A stretch of 12,398 nucleotides of DNA from Chloroflexaceae bacterium UBA1466 (GCA_002325605.1 DCSM01000049.1:1-12398), one strand, 5' to 3'; counted from the stretch's first letter, positions 1 to 6,874 are shown. The notes: generated from the sequence alone by a model not told the origin. Numbers and translations: made by a program.

Positions 1-98
1 GGGCCTAGCCCGCGCCGCGCCCCATGTTTAGAAAGTGGTTTGAAGAAGTATTTTGGGGATTGAGATAAAAAGCGAACTTATGAAAGAGCGAAGAACAC
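1..98. other. Window edge without a recognisable gene
   Basis: The first 23 bases are almost pure G+C, then the sequence changes sharply to AT-rich DNA. The only reading frame is a 14-codon ATG frame at 24-68 that has no Shine-Dalgarno and an in-frame stop six codons before its ATG. I see no RNA gene, terminator or repeat here. The composition step at about 23 could mark the edge of an acquired segment, but nothing to the left is available for comparison. Confidence 0.4.
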
Positions 99-127
99 TT
101 GATTATTAGAGCAGAATGTGCTACAAT
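99..127 (+). promoter_or_regulatory. Sigma70-like promoter of the tRNA-like leader and the 149-aa gene
   Basis: TTGATT at 99-104 and TACAAT at 122-127 are separated by 17 bases, and a TG dinucleotide at 119-120 makes an extended -10. The predicted start, about seven bases past the -10 element, is G134. That is exactly the first base of the tRNA-like fold, so the RNA would begin without a leader. Confidence 0.7.
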
Positions 128-133
128 CTGGCC

Positions 134-202
134 GGGGTGATGGTGTAATGGAAACACACCCGCTTCGCGGGAGTCTAACCGGGTTCGATTCCCGGTTACC
201 AG
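134..202 (+). ncRNA. tRNA-like RNA with a three-nucleotide anticodon loop
   Basis: The fold follows tRNA numbering closely. U8 is T141. The D stem is GTGT 143-146 with ACAC 154-157. The D loop AATGGAA carries G18-G19 at 150-151 and A21 at 153. The T stem is CCGGG 179-183 with CCCGG 191-195, closing the canonical loop TTCGATT. The acceptor side pairs 136-140 (GGTGA) with 196-200 (TTACC), but the two outer pairs fail (G134-G202, G135-A201). The anticodon arm is CCCGC 159-163 with GCGGG 167-171, leaving only TTC as loop, so no decoding loop exists. The normal register, which would put CGC at 34-36, cannot form a stem. The D arm and the retained TTC recall tRNA-Glu. No CCA end is encoded. It may be a tRNA mimic, a regulatory leader for the gene at 275, or a decayed tRNA gene; the strong promoter argues against plain decay. 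Confidence 0.55.
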
Positions 203-235
203 AGGACACGATCCAAGTTTCCTGTCCTCTGGTGA
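196..235 (+). promoter_or_regulatory. 13-bp hairpin competing with the tRNA-like acceptor stem
   Basis: TTACCAGAGGACA (196-208) pairs with TGTCCTCTGGTGA (223-235) over 13 base pairs with one G-U wobble (197-234), around a 14-nt loop. Its basal TTACC is the strand that also pairs with GGTGA 136-140 in the tRNA-like acceptor. The identical pentamer GGTGA recurs at 231-235, so the two helices are mutually exclusive. No U-tract follows, so it is not an intrinsic terminator on the + strand. Confidence 0.65.
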
Positions 236-268
236 CTAGGCATCGGGCAAAGGCTGAAATCCTAGGAG
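236..268 (+). promoter_or_regulatory. Possible Shine-Dalgarno-masking stem before the 149-aa gene
   Basis: CTAGG 236-240 can pair with CCTAG 261-265. The second arm covers the first bases of the Shine-Dalgarno AGGAG (264-268), which sits six bases before the ATG at 275. The stem has only five base pairs with a 20-nt loop, so on its own it is weak. It is notable because it begins right after the 196-235 hairpin. Confidence 0.35.
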
Positions 269-274
269 ATTAAG

Positions 275-724
275 ATGGGAAAAAAGAAAACTCCTGAGGA
301 GATTTATAAATTCCATGTTTCTAACCTACGAACAATTGATGTGGCTATTAAGAGAATAGTATTAACTCTGAGAGATGCTATATCGAGAGACGATAAGAAA
401 ACGATTGATGTATTTGTAAGACTTTACGCATTTTTACTTGGGGCTTGGATAGAGTGTAGACTTAAAAAATTGCTTTTTGAGGAAATTGGATTTGATGATA
501 ATGAAAGGAAGAAAATTATAGCGATTGAATCTCAATTAAGTCAATGGAAAGAAGTTATTAAATTAGCTTTCTATAAGCATTATGTTGCTGCCAAAAATCC
601 CCCCGAATCTGAAGCAAAGTATTTCCAAGAGTTAATAGAAGAAACGAGAAGAGATCTAAAGAATAGTAGTTATGATAGCTATACTCAGAAAATGAGAGAT
701 AAATATCAACGCGGAAAGCTATGA
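275..724 (+). CDS. HEPN-like hypothetical protein, apparently truncated and with altered motif
   Basis: 149 aa, starting at ATG with AGGAG six bases upstream. The protein looks all-helical, with no signal peptide and no clear membrane span despite a hydrophobic stretch around residues 49-67 (FVRLYAFLLGAWIECRLKK). From memory, the N-terminal two thirds resemble helical hypothetical proteins whose C-terminal part carries an R-N-K-x-x-H HEPN ribonuclease motif. Here the equivalent is R141-DKYQ-R146, so the catalytic His would be Arg, and the protein stops three residues later. If this alignment is right, it is a nuclease-dead or decayed HEPN protein. GC is far below that of the neighbouring operon, which suggests transfer. 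It is preceded by a structured tRNA-like leader and followed by a terminator, so it seems to be a single-gene transcript. Function is not established. Confidence 0.7.
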   Translation: MGKKKTPEEIYKFHVSNLRTIDVAIKRIVLTLRDAISRDDKKTIDVFVRLYAFLLGAWIECRLKKLLFEEIGFDDNERKKIIAIESQLSQWKEVIKLAFYKHYVAAKNPPESEAKYFQELIEETRRDLKNSSYDSYTQKMRDKYQRGKL

Positions 725-747
725 AGAAAATCGCAAAAGCAAAATTA

Positions 748-783
748 AACCCCCCAAGGCTTCAAGACCTGGGAGGGTTTTTG
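748..783. terminator. Bidirectional intrinsic terminator
   Basis: Arm 748-759 (AACCCCCCAAGG) pairs with 768-779 (CCTGGGAGGGTT) with two mismatches and an 8-nt loop. On the + strand it runs into TTTTT (778-782), closing the 149-aa gene. On the - strand it is followed by a T-rich tract (complement of 741-749), closing the five-gene operon that ends at 820. The two units converge here. Confidence 0.8.
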
Positions 784-819
784 ATTTTATAGAATTCGTT
801 GCCAAAAGAGGTAGAGGAG

Positions 820-3165
820 TTACTTCTTCTTTCCGCCACCAAACAACCCCCACTTTTTGGGTTTTTCTTCCTCTTGGGCCGCCTGGCGGAGTTTGGCCAA
901 ATCGCTGGCCAAATCAGTAGCAGGAGTCTTTGAGGGCGTAACAGCACCTAGTTCTTGTTTGCGTAAATCATCGAGCGAAATCCGGGAGCCAGGGCGAGCA
1001 GCATTGGTGATGGCCGCGGGCGGCTGGGCTGTTTCTTGCTTCCGCAGATCATCAAGCGAAACCCGTGAGCCTGGCTTGAGCTTAGTCTCAGCACCTAAAT
1101 CTACCAACGGCGGTGGGGGCGCGAGGGGGGCCGCAGGCTGACGCACGGGAAGCGCAGGACTTTGCACCTGATCTGGCGCAGCAGAAGGCCTTTGGCTCTC
1201 CCCAAGCGCGCCAACTTCTGGAGGCTTCTTGAGAGCTAGGGGAACCAAAGGAGCCGCTACGGGGGCGGGTGGAGCTTGGCCACCTTGCTCCCCACTGAGA
1301 GCCGTTAGCCACTTCCTAAGCAACTCTTGGCGTTTCTTTTCGTCTTCAGGAAGCACCAATGGTCGCCCTCGCGCATCAATCACAATGCCTAAAGCACTGC
1401 CATTGATCGCCGCTGCATCGGCACTAACCTCAACGCCTGGCCCATTGCGCCCAATCCGCACTCCACTTTTGGGGCGCAGAATCAGTTGCCCTTTACTTCC
1501 CTGGTCGAGCGGCAAACGGACAATTTCGCCATGCCGCACCTCAATGCGCTCTTCGCGCGGATGGGGACTTGCAGTGCCTCTGGGTGTGGTCCGAATCAAC
1601 TCAGCTTCCAGCGCGACCTGTCCCGCTTTGCCGTTCCCAAGCGCAATAATGCAAGTTGCTAGGGGATAATTATTGAGCAGATCGCGCTCGATTAGCGTGA
1701 CGGCGGCTTGGGCCGAACTTTGGGCCAAGGCTCCCGAAGCGGGCAAAAGGCTTAGAGTATCAAGAAAAATGTCCAAAGCCATCGTATTTTCGGCTGCCGT
1801 CGGCTGAAGCGCATCAAGAAGCGTGAGGAGCGCTAAACCAGGGCTGGCCGTATGCGCTAAAACCCCCCCGCCAGCAATGATGCAATCATAATTGATTGGG
1901 GCTTGTTCGGCGACTAAAGCGGCCATCACCTGGCTTATAAGCTCCCGCACAACCGCGTGTTCAAGCCACAAATCTTCGGGGCTGGCAGGGACAAGATGGG
2001 GGCGCAAAAACTTATTGAGCAACCAATGCGTAAGGTCTTGCGGGCTAATGCTGAAGGGCAACCAACGTGCGATCTTGGCCAACCCTTGGTCGGGCTGCAA
2101 TAAAGTCGTGATTCCATAGCCCGTTCCACATGTGCCCAAAATTGCAGCGTGATAGTTTTCAGGGCTGGCAAAAAAAGCACTGCTACTTGCTGAACCAAGA
2201 TCAAGCGTCAAAATCTGGCGCTGATAATGTTCGGCCAAAAAGCGCGTGATCAAACCTTCGGCCTGGCAGACCGTCGTGATTGGGATGCGCGTCAGGTTTT
2301 GCACGCCCGGCAGCCCTGGCAATTTGGGCAAAATTCGTTCCGCGTAAAGGCGGACCAGCTCTTGGCGCGTCGGCTCCAGCACCTCTTGATCTAAACTTGG
2401 GCGCAAGTTAGGTACAAGAATTGGCTTGGCCCGCTCGCCACAAGCCTTTTTGACCTGCTCCTGCGCTTGCGAATTTCCGGCATAGATAATAGGTAAAAGC
2501 TTACTTTTTGCCGTTGTGGGCCCGCTGATCTCTACGGTGACGGTGGCGGGCAGCATGGTAAAGGCAACAATGTGGGCTAACCGAGTTGGGGTATCTATTG
2601 TCCCTTCCTCTAAACCCCCAGCGAGCAAAATCGCATCGGGTTGAAGGGTCAGCATTTGCGCTATTTGGGCTTCCAACCAAGTGGTCTCTGGTTGCTTGGC
2701 GGCGGTTTTTGCCTTCGGGGCTGGAACGAGCGGAGCCTGCGGCAGCGGCGCTTCACCACTCCGCGGATCATCCAACGTGAAGACTTGCAAAATCCTGGTA
2801 TAGGTACTCTGACACGCTCGCTGGGCGCTCACGGCTGAAACGTCGCTGGCAATCGCGGCGACCAAGAGTTTCAGATTGCCCGCAGCGCTACTTACGGCCA
2901 CAAAATGATTGACCCCATCGCGCTCGCTGTTCTGGGGCATGAAAATTTGGTCACCGCGCAACAATTCGCGCCCCGTGGCGGCAGCGATCTGCGAAGTGGC
3001 TTCGAGGATGGCCAAAAGAACATTTTGGTAGGGTGGCTCACTGCTGGTCGCGGTTTCGGCCTGGCCAATCAGTCTGGTTTCGCCCGCGACGGTATCAACC
3101 AGCGTGACTCGGGTGGTCAAGCTGCCAATTTCGGCTACCAGAATTGCGCCCAATTTATCTAACAT
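820..3165 (-). CDS. MutL/GlmL-like ATPase with long proline-rich tail
   Basis: 781 aa, ATG start, stop TAA. It resembles the glutamate mutase MutL/GlmL family of ASKHA-fold ATPases, which act as chaperone or reactivation partners of a B12 mutase. Visible motifs are a phosphate-1-like IGSLTTRVTLVD at 13-24, LLAGGLEEGT at 180-189 (adenosine-type loop), a second LDLGSASS at 321-328, and IIAGGGVLAH at 429-438. Family members are usually about 460 aa. Here a beta-rich region (about 520-605) and a Pro/Ala-rich tail (630-781) are added. The tail holds two copies of GSR[VI]SLDDLRKQE (699-711, 725-737) and ends in a basic KKWGLFGGGKKK segment. It is the last gene of the five-gene operon, seven bases after the preceding gene. 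No glutamate mutase subunits are nearby, so a role with the co-encoded membrane proteins is more likely than mutase reactivation. The Shine-Dalgarno is weak, suggesting translational coupling. Confidence 0.8.
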   Translation of the reverse strand: MLDKLGAILVAEIGSLTTRVTLVDTVAGETRLIGQAETATSSEPPYQNVLLAILEATSQIAAATGRELLRGDQIFMPQNSERDGVNHFVAVSSAAGNLKLLVAAIASDVSAVSAQRACQSTYTRILQVFTLDDPRSGEAPLPQAPLVPAPKAKTAAKQPETTWLEAQIAQMLTLQPDAILLAGGLEEGTIDTPTRLAHIVAFTMLPATVTVEISGPTTAKSKLLPIIYAGNSQAQEQVKKACGERAKPILVPNLRPSLDQEVLEPTRQELVRLYAERILPKLPGLPGVQNLTRIPITTVCQAEGLITRFLAEHYQRQILTLDLGSASSSAFFASPENYHAAILGTCGTGYGITTLLQPDQGLAKIARWLPFSISPQDLTHWLLNKFLRPHLVPASPEDLWLEHAVVRELISQVMAALVAEQAPINYDCIIAGGGVLAHTASPGLALLTLLDALQPTAAENTMALDIFLDTLSLLPASGALAQSSAQAAVTLIERDLLNNYPLATCIIALGNGKAGQVALEAELIRTTPRGTASPHPREERIEVRHGEIVRLPLDQGSKGQLILRPKSGVRIGRNGPGVEVSADAAAINGSALGIVIDARGRPLVLPEDEKKRQELLRKWLTALSGEQGGQAPPAPVAAPLVPLALKKPPEVGALGESQRPSAAPDQVQSPALPVRQPAAPLAPPPPLVDLGAETKLKPGSRVSLDDLRKQETAQPPAAITNAARPGSRISLDDLRKQELGAVTPSKTPATDLASDLAKLRQAAQEEEKPKKWGLFGGGKKK
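955..1071 (-). repeat. Tandem 13-residue motif in the MutL-like tail
   Basis: The segments 1033-1071 and 955-993 encode the same 13 residues except Val/Ile at one site, with consensus G-S-R-hydrophobic-S-L-D-D-L-R-K-Q-E. They are 39 bases apart and sit in a low-complexity linker, so they stand out as conserved islands. The pattern suggests a short binding helix present twice. Confidence 0.7.
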
Positions 3166-3172
3166 GACGGCT

Positions 3173-3838
3173 TCATTTATGGCTAAGAATTCGGATAGTT
3201 TGGATCAAAAATTCAAGACGTTCATTGAGCGCAGTGAGATAAGTGAGCAAAGCCCCAGCCAGAAAGAAGCCAAATGTCAACCCTAAAAGCCAGCGGCCCA
3301 AATGGGCACTGAAGAGTTGGATTTGGGCCAAAACTGGGTTTTTGGGTTGGGCAAAAGTAAAGGAACTCAAGGCGATAATGATCCCAAGGGGCAAGAAGAT
3401 GTTGCCCCCGATTTCAAGCGGTGAGCCTTTCAATGGGCGGATGGAGTCCACCAATTGCGGGAGCAACGTGCCCACCAAAGCTCCACTTAGCGCAAGGGCC
3501 GCACTCACGCCAAAGATGAACGCCAGAGGAATGTTCGCCAGCCACGAAAGTTTTTGGCCGCCCAGCAAGCGGGTTAGAAGTAAAAGCCCTAAGCCAAAAG
3601 GTGTGAGGTGGATGCTCAAAAGAACCGAATTATTCTGAGCCGCCAGCACGCCCAAGACGGCGGGCCGCAGGACCTGATGATACGTTACGACAAAAGCATA
3701 GCCGAGGGACATGCCCACAAAAAGATATTGGGCAAACCGAAAGAGGGGGTTGTCGCCGAAAAGCCGACTAAAAACAAGGATAGTTATAACCGCTGGCACA
3801 AGGGCCAGCAAAGCGGGCCACAACGCTTCAGCCGTCAC
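3173..3838 (-). CDS. Conserved multi-pass membrane protein
   Basis: 221 aa starting at GTG, which overlaps the stop of the upstream gene (positions 3835-3838, GTGA), so translation is probably coupled. About six hydrophobic segments are visible, near residues 4-24, 30-52, 70-90, 96-124, 145-162 and 183-208, with short polar links. One notable stretch is FAQYLFVGMSLGYAFVVTYH (35-54). No enzyme motif, binding-protein signature or signal peptide was recognised. From memory, similar small membrane proteins sit beside MutL-like genes in other Chloroflexota. It is probably the membrane partner of the large P-x-W-L scaffold encoded just upstream. Function unknown. Confidence 0.75.
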   Translation of the reverse strand: MTAEALWPALLALVPAVITILVFSRLFGDNPLFRFAQYLFVGMSLGYAFVVTYHQVLRPAVLGVLAAQNNSVLLSIHLTPFGLGLLLLTRLLGGQKLSWLANIPLAFIFGVSAALALSGALVGTLLPQLVDSIRPLKGSPLEIGGNIFLPLGIIIALSSFTFAQPKNPVLAQIQLFSAHLGRWLLGLTFGFFLAGALLTYLTALNERLEFLIQTIRILSHK

Positions 3839-6744
3839 GCTTTGGGACTCCTTCGCTGAAAAACCTGACCTATAAAGCGGATCCCTGAGCCAAAGAAAAT
3901 CAGCGTCACAAAGGTAAAGATGGCCAGGCTTTGCTGGCGGGTGAAGGTGGTCAGTTCAGCAACCGCAGGGCTATCTTCCTGATCTTCCTGGCGCGCAGCA
4001 GCATAAGCTAAAGCTCCCTGCTTGCCCACAAGCGCAAAGATATTTTGACTTGGATTATGCAGATAGGGCTGCACTACAAGCGCAACTTCGGCGGGGAGAA
4101 GCAAGACCATTGGAACTTTGGGCGCGCTGCGATGAACCTGCTCCTGCCAATTTTCAACATCTTGGGGCTGATCAGCTAAAACTACGATCATCGCCAAATC
4201 GGTCAAGGTCTTCAACCTTGGCTTGCCGGCAGAATTGAGCGCTAAGGGGCTGACCGTGGCATCTTGGCCCAGAAAATCAGAACTGAGGGTCGCTCGTAAA
4301 TCTTGGGCCAAGGATCTAAGGGCCAAAGGTCCACCAGGCTTATAGCCCAGCAAAAGATAATCTTTTCCCTTTCCTACATAGCCTGCGTTCTTCAGAGCCT
4401 CCCGCGCTTCAAAGGAGAGAAGGGTTCCTTGCGGATCGGTGCTGATGAATATTATCCCTACTTTACGCTCAGTCAGGTGCTGGAGAAGCGCTTTTTCAAG
4501 CGGTTTTAGCTCGCTGCTCCGCTGGGCATCCCATTCGTAAGCCAGCAAGACAACATCTTTGGCCGAGAGGGCGGCGATTTTTTTAGCCAGCTTCTGCTTG
4601 GGCGGTAAAAGGAGGGAAGAAGGCTTGCCAACTAGCCACTGATTCCAGGTACTAGTGAATTGGGGCAGCAACAGCGCGGCCAACAGAACCGCGACGAAGA
4701 GGATTGCCAAAAACCACTCTAGCCCAGGACCTCTTTTCGAGCGGGGTTGGGCAAGGGCGGGGAAGGCGGCTCCTTCTTGGAAAGGTTGTTCTGCCAACTT
4801 TTGAAGGAGGCTGGCGGCCTCCTGATGCGCTTGACTTAATTCAAACTTGGGCCGGGGTAAGACTACCGCCGGCTTAATTTCCAGCTCTAATTCTTCTTCA
4901 GGGGTGCTGATCCCGATAACCTTCCAGCTAGGGCCTTTGGAATGGGCTTCTTGGGCCGCGGCCAGAGCTGAGTTTTCAGGTTGCTGGAGCCAGCTTGGGA
5001 GGTCAGTGTTACCTAAAAAGAAGCCCCCCCCCACACTCATCAGCCCCTTGTTCCCTAAACGCGAAGCTTGGGATGGAGGCTCTGACTGGGTTTCTCCTGG
5101 CGGGCCGGGCGCAGGAGAAGCAAGCGCCGGCTCAAAAGGCGACGGTGGATTTTCGGCTCCTCGCAACCAGGCCGGCAATTTAGCATCCCCCACCGCCGAA
5201 GCCGCCGAAGCCGGCGCTTCTTCAGCCAACCAAGGTGGAAGGTCAGAGCTGATACTTGCAGGCGGAGCCCCCGCTGAAGAAGCCGAAGGGGAGCTTTTGT
5301 GTTCCGAAGGTGCTGAAGCTGAAGCTTCACCCACTAACCAATTTGGGAGGTCATCGCTAACGGTTGAGGGTTGAAAGGGGTTGGCTTGGGCCTCTCTTGC
5401 TGGCTCTTCTTGCAACCAATCCGGAATCCCAGTCGAAACCATTGCTTTGTTGAAGCCAGTGAACCGCGGTGGGGGCGCAACAGGCTCTTCGGCTTGATTT
5501 TGTAACCAACTTGGCACGCCATCACTGACGGTCAGCGACTTTTGCGAGGCTTCAGTACCACTTGCACGAGACGGGACTTCTTCGGCTTGCAACCAACTTG
5601 GTACATCGCTGGTGGTACTCGGTGGGGAGCTTGAAGGGGGAGAACTTTGTGGTTCAGCTTGCAACCAACTAGGCATTTCAACTTCAAAAGGCCCTTCATC
5701 AATGGGTGGTTGGCTAACTGGCCCTGGGGGCAAAAAAGGCGCTGAGGGAGCTTTTTCTTCGCGTCCCTGCAACCAGCTTGGAACATCAGCCTTGATCTCT
5801 GGTTCATGAATGGTTGGTTCACTGATGGTGTTAGACAAGGAGACCCCAGCTTGAGCTTCGCTTTCTTCTGGGGCGCTTCGGAGCCAAGAAGGAACATCAC
5901 TGGTTGTGGTGGAAGAGGAAGCTGCTTTGGGCTTTGAGGCTTCTGGGGTGCTTTGTAACCAACTCGGAAAGTCGCTGGCAGAAGGTCTTTTGGCGCTAGG
6001 AGCTTCTTTTGCTGGGGCTGAACCCGCTTGGAGCCAACTTGGCTTGTCAAGTAGCTCTTCGACAGGAGGCTCTGGTTCACTGTCATCACTCAACCAACTA
6101 GGAATCAATTGCCCTGTGCCGGTCGGGGGGCCAATGTCGGCCCCTAAAAAGTCCAATGAATGACTATCCAAATGGGGCTGCCGGGCGGGGAGTTTCGCTG
6201 GCGCACTGGGCGGGTCCTCAATCTGCTGAATGTCGCGCTCCAACTCTTCGGGCGTAACATCATGCAACCAATCGAGACTACTGTCAAGGAGAGGCTCTTC
6301 CCTTTTTGCCTTCCCAATTCCCGCTTCCATTGAAGCTGTCGGGGAAGCTTTGGGTGGTTCAAAGGAAGCTTTGGCCTCTTCAAGGCCCATACTCCGCAAG
6401 AGGTCGGTGGCCCCTGTCGGCTTCTTGAGCGATTGACTGAGGCGGGCCGAGGCTGGGGCCCGCCGTGCAACTGCTGGCAAATCAGCTGCGGTTTCGTCTA
6501 ATTCGCCTTGGAGATCCCGGAGCCAATCGGGAATCACTGTTTCGCCCCCACTTACGCCGGAGCCAATCGGGGTAGTATCTGGAGCTGCTTCCGGCGAAAA
6601 CTCAAAGGAGTCCGTGGCGGTAGATTCTGGTTGCTCAACCGCCTCCATCTGGGGGGCTGAGGCTCCTTCAGCCCCCGACCTTTGGCGCGAAGGAGGACAA
6701 GCGGGCAAAGGTAGATCACGTAACCAAGGCGGAAGATGTTCCAT
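3835..6744 (-). CDS. P-x-W-L repeat scaffold with two-helix membrane-anchored C-terminal domain
   Basis: 969 aa from ATG 6744. The first ~665 residues are low complexity (Ser, Pro, Ala, Glu) and carry 16 short motifs of the form hydrophobic-P-x-W-L, from LPPWLRDL at 4-11 to LPSWLQQP at 582-589. A helix at about 675-694 enters the membrane. A folded ~240-residue domain (695-938) follows, then a second helix near 939-957 and a basic end. The repeat half would face the cytoplasm if the folded domain is outside. The frame is open back to 7014, but that would overlap the upstream gene by 140 bp. Starting at 6744 puts an AAAGGAGG upstream, bridged by a hairpin; TTG 6759 with AGGGGG is an alternative. 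It is the third gene of the operon. No enzyme motif was recognised; it is probably a scaffold that recruits partners through the repeated motifs. Confidence 0.75.
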   Translation of the reverse strand: MEHLPPWLRDLPLPACPPSRQRSGAEGASAPQMEAVEQPESTATDSFEFSPEAAPDTTPIGSGVSGGETVIPDWLRDLQGELDETAADLPAVARRAPASARLSQSLKKPTGATDLLRSMGLEEAKASFEPPKASPTASMEAGIGKAKREEPLLDSSLDWLHDVTPEELERDIQQIEDPPSAPAKLPARQPHLDSHSLDFLGADIGPPTGTGQLIPSWLSDDSEPEPPVEELLDKPSWLQAGSAPAKEAPSAKRPSASDFPSWLQSTPEASKPKAASSSTTTSDVPSWLRSAPEESEAQAGVSLSNTISEPTIHEPEIKADVPSWLQGREEKAPSAPFLPPGPVSQPPIDEGPFEVEMPSWLQAEPQSSPPSSSPPSTTSDVPSWLQAEEVPSRASGTEASQKSLTVSDGVPSWLQNQAEEPVAPPPRFTGFNKAMVSTGIPDWLQEEPAREAQANPFQPSTVSDDLPNWLVGEASASAPSEHKSSPSASSAGAPPASISSDLPPWLAEEAPASAASAVGDAKLPAWLRGAENPPSPFEPALASPAPGPPGETQSEPPSQASRLGNKGLMSVGGGFFLGNTDLPSWLQQPENSALAAAQEAHSKGPSWKVIGISTPEEELELEIKPAVVLPRPKFELSQAHQEAASLLQKLAEQPFQEGAAFPALAQPRSKRGPGLEWFLAILFVAVLLAALLLPQFTSTWNQWLVGKPSSLLLPPKQKLAKKIAALSAKDVVLLAYEWDAQRSSELKPLEKALLQHLTERKVGIIFISTDPQGTLLSFEAREALKNAGYVGKGKDYLLLGYKPGGPLALRSLAQDLRATLSSDFLGQDATVSPLALNSAGKPRLKTLTDLAMIVVLADQPQDVENWQEQVHRSAPKVPMVLLLPAEVALVVQPYLHNPSQNIFALVGKQGALAYAAARQEDQEDSPAVAELTTFTRQQSLAIFTFVTLIFFGSGIRFIGQVFQRRSPKA
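4987..6735 (-). repeat. Array of 16 degenerate P-x-W-L motifs (protein level)
   Basis: Motifs occur at about 20-45 residue intervals in most of the array, with wider gaps near the N-terminus and before the last copy. The commonest form is VPSWLQ preceded by Ser-Asp. Variants are IPDWL, LPNWL, LPAWL, KPSWL and one SLDWL; a decayed SLDFL lies at 196-200. Spacers are Pro/Ser/Ala/Glu-rich and differ from each other, so only the motif is kept. The DNA repeats are short and imperfect. Confidence 0.85.
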
Positions 6745-6751
6745 AGTATAC

Positions 6752-6808
6752 TGCGGCAAGGTAACCCCCTGCTTAGGCGGGGGTGAGGAACTGCCGCAAG
6801 CCTCCTTT
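6752..6808 (-). promoter_or_regulatory. Hairpin-bridged Shine-Dalgarno of the P-x-W-L gene
   Basis: On the - strand, AAAGGAGG (6808-6801) lies 56 bases before ATG 6744, much too far for normal initiation. Between them TGCGGCA (6798-6792) pairs perfectly with TGCCGCA (6758-6752). Inside that, CCCCC (6783-6779) pairs with GGGGG (6769-6765), extended by two more pairs across a bulge. Folding removes 47 bases and leaves nine between Shine-Dalgarno and ATG. Confidence 0.5.
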
Positions 6809-6837
6809 GCTAAGTAACAATTCACGAGGGTCGTTTT

Positions 6838-6870
6838 GGATTGCGCCGGGCGAAACCCCGAAACCAACCC
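6838..6870 (-). promoter_or_regulatory. Second stem-loop in the same leader
   Basis: On the - strand GGGTTG (6870-6865) pairs with CAATCC (6843-6838) with one G-U. An inner CGGG (6860-6857) pairs with CCCG (6850-6847). It lies just after the stop of the upstream gene, at the start of the 130-base gap that precedes the P-x-W-L gene. With the hairpin at 6752-6798 it makes most of this gap structured. Confidence 0.35.
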
Positions 6871-6874
6871 CCTC

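Noticed and set aside
24..68. 14-codon ATG reading frame at the left edge
   Set aside because: No Shine-Dalgarno, no promoter close by, and an in-frame stop shortly upstream; too short to support.
134..202. Calling an ordinary tRNA (Ala with CGC, or Glu with TTC)
   Set aside because: The register that gives CGC at 34-36 leaves the anticodon stem unpaired. The TTC register has C at position 33 and takes a base from the D stem. The outer acceptor pairs also fail.
857..1669. Open frames on the + strand opposite the MutL-like gene
   Set aside because: They are antisense to a clearly coding ATPase gene, have no family resemblance and arise from high GC at third positions.
820..3165. DNA mismatch repair MutL
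   Set aside because: There is no GHKL ATPase motif set. The motifs are those of the ASKHA-type MutL/GlmL family, which shares only the name.
4847..6163. Long open frames in other phases through the P-x-W-L region, on both strands
   Set aside because: Their repeated peptides are the same DNA repeats read out of frame. The frame with regular P-x-W-L motifs and two membrane helices is the coding one.
4987..6735. CRISPR array
   Set aside because: Repeat units are short, degenerate and codon-phased within an open reading frame; spacing is irregular and no cas gene is present.
6759..6808. A leader peptide started by TTG right after AAAGGAGG
   Set aside because: The TTG is only one base from the Shine-Dalgarno and the frame closes after eight codons, so initiation is unlikely.
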